64,000 nucleotides of DNA from Burkholderiales bacterium. Lineage in GTDB: Bacteria; Pseudomonadota; Gammaproteobacteria; Burkholderiales; Casimicrobiaceae. The translations under genes and the position numbers were made by a program. The notes under the pieces were generated by a model, which did not search any database, had not been told where the DNA came from, and saw nothing but the letters and a program-made list of their open reading frames with translations. Where the stretch lies: NCBI GenBank assembly GCA_025927765.1, contig JAICKU010000003.1, positions 45,583 to 109,582 of the forward strand, read 5' to 3'. Positions 15,393 to 23,703 of the stretch are shown in pieces; the first letter of the stretch is position 1, and each line of letters begins with the position of its first letter.

Positions 15393-16850
15393 GTGCCTCG
15401 TCCCGAATGTCTTCCTGACGTGCCCGCCCGATTGCCGAGCTTCATCCATGGTGCGCTACGCGAGCACGAAGGCCCGCCCGTTCCCGTGTGCTCACCCAAC
15501 GATCTCGTCGTCGTCGGCGAGTTGAACGACGCGCCGGAGTCGCTGGTGGCCGAGGCGGTCGCCGACGCACGCGCCGCCTATCTCGGCAACCGCTCGGCCA
15601 CGATCGCCAAACGTTCGCGATGGCTGCTCGACGCAGCCGCCGCGATCGACCAGGAGGCGGCGAGCCTTGCGGAACTGATCATCGAGGACATCGGCAAGCC
15701 GCGCCGCCTCGCGACCTTCGAAGTGACGCGCGTGTCGAATTACATCCGTGCATGCGCCGCCGAAATCCGAACGCTCCGCGGTGAAACCATTCCGCTGGAC
15801 GCCGCCGACAACGGCGCCGGGCGCCTCGGATACACGCGCCGCGTACCGTACGGCGTCGTCGCCGCGATCACGCCGTTCAATGCGCCGGTCAACCTGCTCA
15901 TTCAGAAGGTCGCACCGGCGTTGATCGCCGGCAACGCCGTCGTGGTCAAGCCGCATCCCGCCGGGACCCGCGCCGCCGTCGTGGTCGCGCGCCTGTTTGC
16001 CGACGCGGGTCTTCCCCACGGCTTGTTCAACATCGTCACCGGCAGTCACCTACCGGCGCTCGCGCTCGCTGCACATCCCGACGTCGACGCGGTGACGTTC
16101 ACCGGCGGCACGTCCGCGGGCGACGCGCTCGCGCGCGCAGCGGGCGCCAAGAAATTCGTGGCCGAGCTCGGCGCCAATTCGGCGAACGTCGTGTTGAGCG
16201 ATGCGGATCTGGCCGACGCGGCGAAGCGCATCGCGTCGGCGGCCTTCGAAGCGAGCGGACAGCAGTGCGTGTCGGCGCAGCGCGTCATCGTCGTTGGCGA
16301 TGCCTACGACGCGTTCGTGCGGCAGTTCCGCGATGCGGCGAGCATGCTCGTCGTCGGCAAGGCAGCCGACGCGCGAACGGACGTCGGCCCGATGGTGTCG
16401 ATGGCGGCCGCCGATCGCGTGATGAGCATGCTCGACGACGCGATGTCGCGCGGTGCGCACTGCGTCCTTCAGGCGTCGCGCGACAGGTGCCTCGTGAGCC
16501 CCGCGATCCTGGCCGATGTGCCGCGCGGGGCGCGGTTGTGGCGCGAGGAAGTGTTCGGGCCGGTGGCGCTCGTCCAACGCTGCGACGACGCGTCGCACGC
16601 GCTGCGCCTCGCCAACGATTCGCCATTCGGGCTTCAAGGCTCGGTGTTCACGCGCAACCTCGGCGAGGCCTTGCGCTTCGCGGACGAATTCGAGGTCGGG
16701 TCGCTGTGGGTCAACGAGGCGAGCCGGTTCCGCCTCGACAGTTATCCGTTCGGCGGCGTCAAGCGCTCGGGTTTCGGGCGCGAAGGCGTGCGCTACGCGA
16801 TCGAGGAGCTGTCGCAGCAGAAATTCGTCGGAATCCGGCCCGTCGCATGA
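15393..16850 (+). CDS. NAD(P)-dependent aldehyde dehydrogenase
   Basis: About 485-residue soluble enzyme oxidising an aldehyde to a carboxylate. Landmarks are the N-terminal cofactor-binding region PYGVVAAITPFNAPVNLL and VVKPHPAGTR, the general-base Glu258 in VAELGANSAN, and the catalytic Cys292 in GQQCVSAQR. EEVFGPV and the C-terminal PFGGVKRSGFGREG follow. The frame is open to 15348, but that codon is inside the -35 box; GTG 15393 or GTG 15420 are the usable starts, neither with a clear ribosome binding site. First gene of a tightly coupled operon with a hydrolase, a decarboxylase-like protein and a molybdenum hydroxylase. The aldehyde substrate is unknown. Confidence 0.9.
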   Translation: MPRPECLPDVPARLPSFIHGALREHEGPPVPVCSPNDLVVVGELNDAPESLVAEAVADARAAYLGNRSATIAKRSRWLLDAAAAIDQEAASLAELIIEDIGKPRRLATFEVTRVSNYIRACAAEIRTLRGETIPLDAADNGAGRLGYTRRVPYGVVAAITPFNAPVNLLIQKVAPALIAGNAVVVKPHPAGTRAAVVVARLFADAGLPHGLFNIVTGSHLPALALAAHPDVDAVTFTGGTSAGDALARAAGAKKFVAELGANSANVVLSDADLADAAKRIASAAFEASGQQCVSAQRVIVVGDAYDAFVRQFRDAASMLVVGKAADARTDVGPMVSMAAADRVMSMLDDAMSRGAHCVLQASRDRCLVSPAILADVPRGARLWREEVFGPVALVQRCDDASHALRLANDSPFGLQGSVFTRNLGEALRFADEFEVGSLWVNEASRFRLDSYPFGGVKRSGFGREGVRYAIEELSQQKFVGIRPVA

Positions 16851-17779
16851 CGCGACTGGACATTTCGCCCCCGATTCCCGACGACGTTCGAGCCTTGATG
16901 GCCGACGTCGGCCCGCGCTGGGCGGACGACGTCCCGGGCAACGTGCGCTGCATGGTGGAAGCATTCGGACCCGTGCTGGCGCAGGCTCCCAAGGAACGCG
17001 TCGAGGTCACGCGCGACATCGCGTACGGCGCCGACCCCAGGCAGCAGCTCGACGTCTACGCAACGCGACGTCGTGAGCCGCAGCCCGTCGTGGTGTTCGT
17101 CCACGGCGGCGCATTCGTGGATGGCAACCGCAATCGCAGCGCCGAAATCTACGCGAACGTGCTCTACTTCTTCGCGCGCCACGGCGCGATCGGCATCAAC
17201 ATCGAATATCGACTCGCGCCCGCGAATCCGTATCCCGCAGGCATCGAGGACGTCGCGCTGGCCGTGGCGTGGGCGCGCGGGAACGTCGCGCGCTTCGGAG
17301 GCGACGCATCGCGAATCTTCCTTGCCGGTCATTCGGCAGGCGCGGCGCATGCCGCCGGCTATGCGTACGACGCGCGCCACCACCCGAGCGGCGGCTCCGG
17401 TGTCGCGGGACTGATCGTGCTGAGCGGGCGCGTACGCGCCGACAATTCCGCGGAGAACCCGAATGCGCGCAAGGTCGAAGCGTATTACGGCAACGATGCG
17501 TCGACCTACGACGCTCGCTCGCCGGTGTCCCACGTATCGGCGCGGAGCGTACGAACGATGATCGCCTTTGCCGAGCACGAGAATCCGCTGCTCGACATTT
17601 ATTGCCTCGAACTCGCATACCGGCTGGCAATGGCGCGGCGCCGCGCGCCGCGCGTGCTTCGCCTCGCGGGTCACAACCACACGTCGCTGATCGCGCACAT
17701 CAACACGGCCGAGGAGTGGCTCGGCCGCGAGATGCTGTCGTTCATCGCCGAAGGGCCGAAAGAACGAGGGATGGCATGA
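16847..17779 (+). CDS. Alpha/beta hydrolase, HSL/kynurenine-formamidase-like
   Basis: 310-residue esterase/amidase-type hydrolase. The oxyanion-hole HGGAF is at residues 86-90 and the nucleophile elbow GHSAG at 161-165 (Ser163); the catalytic His is likely in GHNHTSL near residue 287. RLAPANPYPAGIEDV after the HGG strand is typical of the hormone-sensitive-lipase branch, which includes arylformamidases. The start is fixed by an ATGA overlap with the aldehyde dehydrogenase stop, and the end overlaps the next gene the same way. It could hydrolyse an ester, lactone or formamide made in the pathway. Confidence 0.85.
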   Translation: MTRLDISPPIPDDVRALMADVGPRWADDVPGNVRCMVEAFGPVLAQAPKERVEVTRDIAYGADPRQQLDVYATRRREPQPVVVFVHGGAFVDGNRNRSAEIYANVLYFFARHGAIGINIEYRLAPANPYPAGIEDVALAVAWARGNVARFGGDASRIFLAGHSAGAAHAAGYAYDARHHPSGGSGVAGLIVLSGRVRADNSAENPNARKVEAYYGNDASTYDARSPVSHVSARSVRTMIAFAEHENPLLDIYCLELAYRLAMARRRAPRVLRLAGHNHTSLIAHINTAEEWLGREMLSFIAEGPKERGMA

Positions 17780-18768
17780 GCAAGCTTGCGATCAGCCTCG
17801 GTTGCTGCGACTACGATCGCACGCGTGCCATCTTCGACGGCCGCGTGGGCATCGAAAGCTGCGAGGTGCTCGCGACGCCGATCGAGCCCGAGGAGGCGTT
17901 CCATCGCGCATTCCGCTTCCAGGAGTTCGACATCTCCGAGTTGTCGCTCAGCAGTCATACGCTGATGACGGCACGCGGGGAGAATCAATACGTGGCCATT
18001 CCGGCGTTCGTCTCGCGGCTGTTCAGGCACTCGGGCGTTTACATTCGCACCGATCGCGGCATCGAGCGACCCGAGGATCTTCAAGGCAAGACGATCGGCC
18101 TTCCCGAGTACCAGATCACGGCCAACGTATGGATTCGCGGCATTCTCAAGGACGACTACGGCGTCGACCCTGCGACGATCCACTGGCGCCGCGGCGGCGT
18201 TGAGGAACCGGGGCGCGGCGAGCGCGCGCCGCTCGCGCTGCCGCACGAGATCGACCTCAGGCAGGTGCCCGAGGGCAAGTCGTTGTCGGGCATGCTCGAG
18301 GCCGGCGAACTCGATGCGGTCATCAGCGCCCGCGCCCCTTCGTGCTTTTCCCGCGGCGCGCCGCACGTCGCACGGCTGTTCGCCGATTACCCGGAGGCGG
18401 AAGCCGACTACTTCCGCCGGCGCGGCGTCTTCCCGATCATGCACGTGATCGGCATCCGCAAATCGCTCGTCGAGCGCCATCCGTGGCTGCCGGTCAGCGT
18501 GTTCAAGGCGTTCAACGAAGCGAAGGACCTCGCGATGGCGGAGCTCGGCCAGATCGGCCATCTGTTCGTGAGCCTGCCGTGGGGTGTGGCGAGCTTCCAC
18601 GCTGCGCAGGCGCTGCTCGGCCCGGATTACTGGAGCTACGGTTTTGACCGGAATCGTCACGTCCTCGACACGTTCTGTCGCTACCATCACGACCAGGGGC
18701 TGTCGACGCGCCTCGTCGATTCCGCGTCGCTTTTCGCGCCCTCGACGCTCGATCTCTTCAAGATCTGA
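17776..18768 (+). CDS. 4,5-dihydroxyphthalate decarboxylase-like protein
   Basis: 330 residues with a periplasmic-binding-protein fold but no signal peptide, so cytoplasmic. The start KLAISLGCCDYDRTRAIFDG and EFDISELSLSSHTLM, together with FRHSGVYIRTDRGIERPEDL, match the 4,5-dihydroxyphthalate decarboxylase (Pht5) group, which is built on this fold. The start is set by ATGA overlap with the hydrolase. Within this operon a decarboxylation of an aromatic or heteroaromatic acid fits. Many family members are annotated only as ABC binding proteins, and true decarboxylase activity here is unproven. Confidence 0.75.
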   Translation: MSKLAISLGCCDYDRTRAIFDGRVGIESCEVLATPIEPEEAFHRAFRFQEFDISELSLSSHTLMTARGENQYVAIPAFVSRLFRHSGVYIRTDRGIERPEDLQGKTIGLPEYQITANVWIRGILKDDYGVDPATIHWRRGGVEEPGRGERAPLALPHEIDLRQVPEGKSLSGMLEAGELDAVISARAPSCFSRGAPHVARLFADYPEAEADYFRRRGVFPIMHVIGIRKSLVERHPWLPVSVFKAFNEAKDLAMAELGQIGHLFVSLPWGVASFHAAQALLGPDYWSYGFDRNRHVLDTFCRYHHDQGLSTRLVDSASLFAPSTLDLFKI

Positions 18769-18775
18769 CGCGTTC

Positions 18776-19651
18776 GTGAAGCCTGCACCCTTCGTCCTGC
18801 ACCGGCCACGCACGCTGGCGGATGCGCTCGAACTGCTCGACAGCCGCGAGAACGCCCGCGTGCTCGCCGGCGGCCAGTCGCTGATGCCGATGCTGAACAT
18901 GCGCCTCGCGTCCCCGGATCACCTGATCGACCTCAATCGGATCGACGAACTCGGTTTCATCCGCGAAGAGGGCGACGAGGTCGTCGTCGGCGCAATGACG
19001 CGGCAGCGCGACGTCGAGTATTCGGACGTCGTCGCGTCTCGGCTGCCGCTGATGCGCGAGGCGATCCTGCAGGTCGGTCATCGCCAGACGCGCAATCGCG
19101 GCACGATCGGCGGGAGTCTGTGCCATCTCGATCCTTCGGCCGAGATGCCCACGGTGATGATGGCGTTCGACGCCGTCCTGCTGCTGCAAAGCAGACGCGG
19201 CGCGCGCACGGTCGAGATGGGATCGTTCGCCGAGGGCATGATGACGACCGCGCTGCAGCCAGACGAGATGCTGACGCAGATTCGTATGCGGCCGTGGGAC
19301 CCGGCGCACGGCGCGAGCTTCGTCGAGTTCGCGCGCCGGCACGGTGACTTCGCCGTCGCATCGGCCGCGGCGATGATCGAACTCGACCCTTCGCTGCGCG
19401 TTTCGCGGGCGTCGTTGACGCTCGGCGGAGTCGCCGCCACACCGTTGCGGCTGCGCGACGCCGAACGTGCGCTCATCGGTCGGCGCGGCGACGAGGGTTT
19501 CACGAAGGTGGCGCAGTACGCCGACGAGTGCGACGCACTCGACGACCCCGCCTTCCCGTCCTGGTATCGGCGCCGGCTCGCCGTCACGTTGCTCGCGCGA
19601 GCGATCGATCGCGCCTATCGACGCGCCGCCGCAAGGGCGGTGAAAGCATGA
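18776..19651 (+). CDS. Molybdenum hydroxylase FAD subunit (CoxM-like)
   Basis: 291-residue medium subunit of a xanthine-dehydrogenase-family enzyme; passes electrons from the iron-sulfur subunit to the acceptor. The FAD-binding motifs are ARVLAGGQSLMPMLNMRLA (about residues 28-46) and RNRGTIGGSLCHLDPSAE (about 108-125). GTG 18776 gives the standard start KPAPFVLHRPRTLADALELL and lies 7 bp after the preceding stop. It overlaps the next subunit as ATGA. The M-S-L gene order is that of carbon-monoxide-dehydrogenase-type operons. Confidence 0.93.
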   Translation: MKPAPFVLHRPRTLADALELLDSRENARVLAGGQSLMPMLNMRLASPDHLIDLNRIDELGFIREEGDEVVVGAMTRQRDVEYSDVVASRLPLMREAILQVGHRQTRNRGTIGGSLCHLDPSAEMPTVMMAFDAVLLLQSRRGARTVEMGSFAEGMMTTALQPDEMLTQIRMRPWDPAHGASFVEFARRHGDFAVASAAAMIELDPSLRVSRASLTLGGVAATPLRLRDAERALIGRRGDEGFTKVAQYADECDALDDPAFPSWYRRRLAVTLLARAIDRAYRRAAARAVKA

Positions 19652-20145
19652 CGACGAGCAGCGAGTCGAACGCGCTTTCGTTGACGCTCGACGTCAACGG
19701 CAAGGCTTGCGAGGCCACCGTGGAGCCGCGCACGACGCTGGCCGATTGCCTGCGCAACGAGCTTCATTTGACCGGCACGCATCTCGGCTGCGAGCACGGC
19801 GTGTGCGGCGCCTGCACGGTGCTCGTCGACGGTCGCACTGCCCGCAGTTGCCTGATGCTCGCCGCGCAAGCCGAGGGTTGCCGCGTGACGACGATCGAGG
19901 GGCTGTCCGGCGAAGGCGAACTGGAGCCGTTGCAGCAGGCGTTCTGGGATCGTCATGGATTGCAGTGCGGCTTTTGCACGCCCGGCGTTCTGATGACGCT
20001 CACCGAACTGCTGCGCGACGAGCCGAACGCGAACGAGGATGCGATCCGGCTCGCGCTCTCCGGCCATTTGTGCCGGTGCACCGGTTACCAGAACATCGTC
20101 GCGGCGGCGCTGTCCGCCGTCGAATGCATTCGACGGCGGCCGTGA
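19648..20145 (+). CDS. Molybdenum hydroxylase 2Fe-2S subunit (CoxS-like)
   Basis: 165-residue small subunit with two [2Fe-2S] clusters. The plant-ferredoxin-like cluster is bound by HLGCEHGVCGACTVLVDG plus RSCLML. The second uses CGFCTPG and CRCTGYQN. An unusually long N-terminal segment of about eight residues (TTSSESNA) precedes the ferredoxin fold. ATG at 19648 overlaps the CoxM stop, with GGTGAAAG as ribosome binding site. All eight cysteine ligands are present, so the subunit should be functional. Confidence 0.95.
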   Translation: MTTSSESNALSLTLDVNGKACEATVEPRTTLADCLRNELHLTGTHLGCEHGVCGACTVLVDGRTARSCLMLAAQAEGCRVTTIEGLSGEGELEPLQQAFWDRHGLQCGFCTPGVLMTLTELLRDEPNANEDAIRLALSGHLCRCTGYQNIVAAALSAVECIRRRP

Positions 20146-22508
20146 GCGAACCGCCACCGCGACAGATCGGGGCGCGCGCGCGGCGCATCGAGGATCCGCG
20201 CCTGCTGCGCGGCCGCGGGCGCTTCGTCGCAGACGTCGAATTGCCCGGCCTGCTGCACGGCGCCTTCGTCCGCAGTCCGCACGCACATGCACTCGTTCGT
20301 ACGATCGACGTCGACGACGCGTTGCGCACGCCGGGAGTCGTCGCTGTACTGACCGCACGCGACCTCGCCCGCACCCTCACGACGCTGCGGATGCCGCTGG
20401 GCTTCCCGACGTCCGCGCTGCCGCCCGACATCACGCCGTTCGTGCTCGCACCCGAGGAAGTGTGCTTCGTCGGCGAGGCCGTGGCCCTGGTGATCGCGAC
20501 GTCGCGCTATACGGCGGAGGACGGCGCGGCGGCCGTGTTCGTCGACTACGAGCCGCTGCCGGCCGTCGCCGACTGCCGCGACGCGCTCGAGCCGACGTCG
20601 CCCAAGGTGCGCCGCGAGGCCGCGGACAACGTCCTGACGAAGTTCAATCTGAGCTATGGCGATTGCGCCGATGCGTTCAGGCACGCGGCGCACGTGTTTC
20701 GCGAGGAGCTGCATCAGCACCGGGGCGGCGCGCACCCGATCGAGGGACGCGGCATCGTCGCGAATTTCGACGCGCAGGCCGATGCGCTGTCGGTGTGGTC
20801 GTCGACGCAGATGTCGCACGAGCTGCAATTCACGATCGCCGAAATGCTCGGCCTCTCCGAACAATCGGTGCACGTCGTCGCGCCGGATGTCGGCGGCGGC
20901 TTCGGCGCCAAGTATCTCGTCTACCCCGAGGAAGTCGCGATCGCGGCGGCGTCGCGCCTGCTCGGTCGTCCGGTCAAGTGGATCGAGGATCGCGCCGAGC
21001 ATTTCGTGAGCGCGATCCAGGAGCGCGACCAGTACTGGGACGTGGAGATCGCCGCCGATGCGCAGGGTCGCATCCTCGGTGTTCGCGGCCGGATGATCCA
21101 CGACCAGGGGGCCTACACGCCCCAAGGCATCAATTGCGCCTACAACGCGGCGACCGCCGTGACCGGCCCGTACGTCGTGCCGAATTACGAGCTCGACGTC
21201 TTCGTCGCGCAAACGAACAAGGTGTTCACGATTCCCGTGCGGGGTGCGGGCTACCCCGAGGGCACGTTCACGATGGAACGGCTGCTCGACCGCGTCGCGC
21301 ACGAATTGCAACTCGACCGCGCGCTGGTGCGCGAACGCAACCTCGTTCCCGCATCGGCGATGCCGTACGTCAAGCCGCTTCGGAATCGCGCAGGTCACCC
21401 GATCACGCTCGATAGCGGCGACTACCTCGCCTGCCAGCAGAAGGTGCTGGAAGTGATCGACTACGCGGGCTTTGCGGCGCGCCAGCGGCGCGCGCGCGAA
21501 GAGGGCCGGCACATCGGCCTCGGGTTCGCGCATGCCGTCAAGGGAACCGGACGCGGGCCCTTCGAGTCCGCCAACGTGAAGATCGGCCCGTCGGGTCGCA
21601 TCACGGTCAGCACGGGTGCGATGGCGATGGGGCAGGGCCTGGCGACGGCGCTCGCACAAATTGCGGCAGAGGCGCTCGGCACCGACATCGACGCGATCGA
21701 CGTCGTGTCGGGCGATACGGCCGCGATCTCGATGGGCATCGGTGGCTTCGCGAGCAGGCAAACGGTCACCGCGGGATCGTCCGTGCTGCTCGCAGCGCGC
21801 GAGGTCAACGAGAAGGCGCGCAAGGTCGCCGCGCAGATGCTCGAGGTGTCAGTCGACGACCTGGTCGTGCGCGACGGCCGGGTCGAAGTGCGAGGCGTGC
21901 CCCAGATGTCCGTGCCGCTGACCCGGATCGCACGCCTCCTGCGTGGCATCGCCGGCTACGATCTGCCGAAGGGCGTGGGCGCGGGACTGGAGGCGACCGT
22001 CTTCTGGGAGCCCGAGGCGATGGCGTACGCGAATGCGTTCCACGCGTGCGAAGTCGAAGTCGATCCCGCGACCGGCGGCGTCACGTTGCTGCGCTACGTC
22101 GCGATGCAGGACAGCGGGACGCTCGTGAACCCGTCGATCGTCGAGGGACAGGTGCATGGCGGCATCGTGCACGGCATCGGCAACGCGCTGTTCGAGTACA
22201 TGCGCTACGACGACGACGCGCAGCCCATCTCGACGACGTTCGCCGACTACCTGCTGCCGACGTCGACCGAGATTCCCCATCTCGAGGTGCTGTTCATGGA
22301 AAGCCCGAGCGCGACGAACCCGCTCGGCGTGAAGGGCGTGGGCGAGGTGGGGACGATTCCGGTGACGTCGGCGGTCGCGTCCGCCGTCGACGACGCGCTG
22401 CGCGACTACGGCGTGCGCATCGCCGCAGTGCCGATCGACCCCGTGCGTCTCGTCGAACTCATCGACCGGGGGGATCGTCGGCGGTCGCCTGCGCAAACCG
22501 CGCGTTGA
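20142..22508 (+). CDS. Molybdenum hydroxylase catalytic subunit (CoxL-like, form II)
   Basis: 788-residue molybdopterin-cytosine-dinucleotide subunit carrying out hydroxylation with water-derived oxygen. Visible are the N-terminal RRIEDPRLLRGRGRFVADV, PDVGGGFGAKYLVYPEE, and the active-site loop PVRGAGYPEGTF near residue 367. The catalytic Glu735 is in KGVGEVGT. True CO dehydrogenases carry a Cys in AYRCSFR at the loop position; it is absent here, so CO oxidation is unlikely and an N-heterocycle or aldehyde substrate is more probable. GTG 20142 overlaps the CoxS stop (GTGA); an in-frame ATG at 20124 is the alternative. The last 50 bp overlap the convergent coxG-like gene. Confidence 0.93.
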   Translation: MSEPPPRQIGARARRIEDPRLLRGRGRFVADVELPGLLHGAFVRSPHAHALVRTIDVDDALRTPGVVAVLTARDLARTLTTLRMPLGFPTSALPPDITPFVLAPEEVCFVGEAVALVIATSRYTAEDGAAAVFVDYEPLPAVADCRDALEPTSPKVRREAADNVLTKFNLSYGDCADAFRHAAHVFREELHQHRGGAHPIEGRGIVANFDAQADALSVWSSTQMSHELQFTIAEMLGLSEQSVHVVAPDVGGGFGAKYLVYPEEVAIAAASRLLGRPVKWIEDRAEHFVSAIQERDQYWDVEIAADAQGRILGVRGRMIHDQGAYTPQGINCAYNAATAVTGPYVVPNYELDVFVAQTNKVFTIPVRGAGYPEGTFTMERLLDRVAHELQLDRALVRERNLVPASAMPYVKPLRNRAGHPITLDSGDYLACQQKVLEVIDYAGFAARQRRAREEGRHIGLGFAHAVKGTGRGPFESANVKIGPSGRITVSTGAMAMGQGLATALAQIAAEALGTDIDAIDVVSGDTAAISMGIGGFASRQTVTAGSSVLLAAREVNEKARKVAAQMLEVSVDDLVVRDGRVEVRGVPQMSVPLTRIARLLRGIAGYDLPKGVGAGLEATVFWEPEAMAYANAFHACEVEVDPATGGVTLLRYVAMQDSGTLVNPSIVEGQVHGGIVHGIGNALFEYMRYDDDAQPISTTFADYLLPTSTEIPHLEVLFMESPSATNPLGVKGVGEVGTIPVTSAVASAVDDALRDYGVRIAAVPIDPVRLVELIDRGDRRRSPAQTAR

Positions 22509-22926
22509 AGCGGCTGAAAAAATCCTGCGCGATCTTCTTCGCGACGCCGTCGATCAGCCGCGATCCCACCTGCGCGAGCTTGCCGCCGACCTGGGCCTTC
22601 GCGACGTAGGACAGCCGCGTGCCCTCGGGATCGGGCGTCAGCGTCACGCTCGCCGTTCCCTTGGTGAAACCCGCTGCCCCGCCCGACCCTTCGAACGACA
22701 ACACGTAATGCGACGGTGCGTCGACGTCAGCGAGCGTCAGCGTCCCCTTGAACCTCGCCTTGATCGGACCGACGACCGCGAGAAGCGCCACCCCGAATTG
22801 GGTTTCGGACAGCCTGTCGATGGCTTCGCAGCCGGGGATGCATGCCTTCAGCACGTCGGGATCGTTCAGCGCATCCCATGCGGCCTGTTGCGAGGTGGGG
22901 ATCAACTGCTCGGCGCCGAGTTCCAA
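22459..22926 (-). CDS. CoxG-like SRPBCC protein
   Basis: 155-residue protein of the carbon-monoxide-dehydrogenase subunit G family (SRPBCC ligand-binding fold), thought to help the hydroxylase mature or dock at the membrane. Segments GAEQLIPTSQQAAWDALNDP, VLKACIPGCEAIDRL and VGGKLAQVGSRLIDGVAKK are the family pattern. The frame has no ATG near the domain start; TTG 22926 fits, with GGAG seven bases upstream. It lies 14 bp behind the cupin gene in the same direction, although the hydroxylase it should serve is on the other strand. Confidence 0.85.
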   Translation of the reverse strand: MELGAEQLIPTSQQAAWDALNDPDVLKACIPGCEAIDRLSETQFGVALLAVVGPIKARFKGTLTLADVDAPSHYVLSFEGSGGAAGFTKGTASVTLTPDPEGTRLSYVAKAQVGGKLAQVGSRLIDGVAKKIAQDFFSRFNARFAQATADDPPGR

Positions 22927-22940
22927 ACCGTCGCTCCGCG

Positions 22941-23477
22941 TTATGCCGGCGAATTGGCGAGATGGGCTTCGCGCCGGGCATACAGCTGCTCGTCCGCGTA
23001 TCCCATCGCCTCGGGGCGCGCACGTCCCAGCATCACCTGGAAATAGACGGGCTCGAGGCTCGCGTTCGTGTAGCCGTGGATCACGCCGGGCGGGCACGCG
23101 ATGCACTCCCAGGGACCGAGCCGCGTCCACGCCTGTTTGCCCTGCTCGTCCTCGAGAAAGACGTCGAGGAAGCCGCGCAGCACGAAGAACACTTCCTCGA
23201 CCTCGTGGGTGTGCGCGGCATTGCCCTGCCCGGGCTCGACGTACATGATGCTGAGCGTGAATCCCCGCGGCGGGATCACGCTTTGATCGCCGTGCTTGCC
23301 CGAGCCGCCGCCGCCGATGAAGCGATGCTGTGCGCGCTTGAATCCTTCGATCTTGGCGTCTTCGAAAGCCTGCCAGTCCGGCTTCTTGTCGCGAAAGCGG
23401 CCTACGTACCTCTCGCGGATGTCCTCGAGCGGGACGTCGGCGAGTTCGGGTGGACGAGGATGACGGGCGACGTGCAT
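22941..23477 (-). CDS. Cupin-domain protein
   Basis: 178-residue single-cupin protein. The cupin motif 1 is GNAAHTHEVEEVFFVLRGFLDV (metal ligands His, His, Glu) and motif 2 is CPPGVIHGYTNASLEPV with the last His. The N-terminal 60 residues include DIRERYVGRFRDKKPDWQAF. ATG 23477 is well supported by AAGGAG just upstream. It is the first gene of a minus-strand pair with the CoxG-like gene, under a promoter overlapped by the third palindromic operator. It may be a dioxygenase, isomerase or sensor; the sequence does not decide. Confidence 0.83.
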   Translation of the reverse strand: MHVARHPRPPELADVPLEDIRERYVGRFRDKKPDWQAFEDAKIEGFKRAQHRFIGGGGSGKHGDQSVIPPRGFTLSIMYVEPGQGNAAHTHEVEEVFFVLRGFLDVFLEDEQGKQAWTRLGPWECIACPPGVIHGYTNASLEPVYFQVMLGRARPEAMGYADEQLYARREAHLANSPA

Positions 23478-23570
23478 GACTTCTCCTTGAAGCGATGGCA
23501 GCGCAACGCGGCGCGAATGTGATCGGGAGGGCGCGCGAGCGCAGCGATGAGAGGTCGCGCGAGCGTAGCA

Positions 23571-23599
23571 ATGATTGACCATACGGTCAACGAGCGCAA
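23571..23599 (-). promoter_or_regulatory. Promoter and TetR-type operator (O3) before the cupin gene
   Basis: Reading the minus strand, TTGCGC (23599-23594), 17 bp, and AATCAT (23576-23571) form a moderate promoter. The palindrome TTGACCATACGGTCAA (23575-23590), with six-base perfect arms, occupies the spacer and the first base of the -10, the same layout as O1 and O2. Confidence 0.6.
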
Positions 23600-23602
23600 C
23601 CA

Positions 23603-23631
23603 TTGCAATGGCTGAACATCTCGTCAATAAT
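23603..23631 (+). promoter_or_regulatory. Promoter and degenerate operator (O4) before the ABC importer
   Basis: TTGCAA (23603-23608), 17 bp and AATAAT (23626-23631) form a plausible sigma-70 promoter for the importer genes. A degenerate copy of the operator, CTGAACATCTCGTCAA (23612-23627), lies in the spacer. The right arm is intact and the left arm keeps three of five bases. With O3 37 bp away, one repressor pair could control both directions. Confidence 0.5.
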
Positions 23632-23703
23632 CGTCCGCCGGCGACCGACGGGCGCCGCGAATCTGCCAACGAATCGACAAAACGGATCAAAAGAGGAATG
23701 GAC

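Noticed and set aside
18776..22508. Aerobic carbon monoxide dehydrogenase
   Set aside because: The gene order fits, but the catalytic subunit lacks the Cys-containing form I loop.
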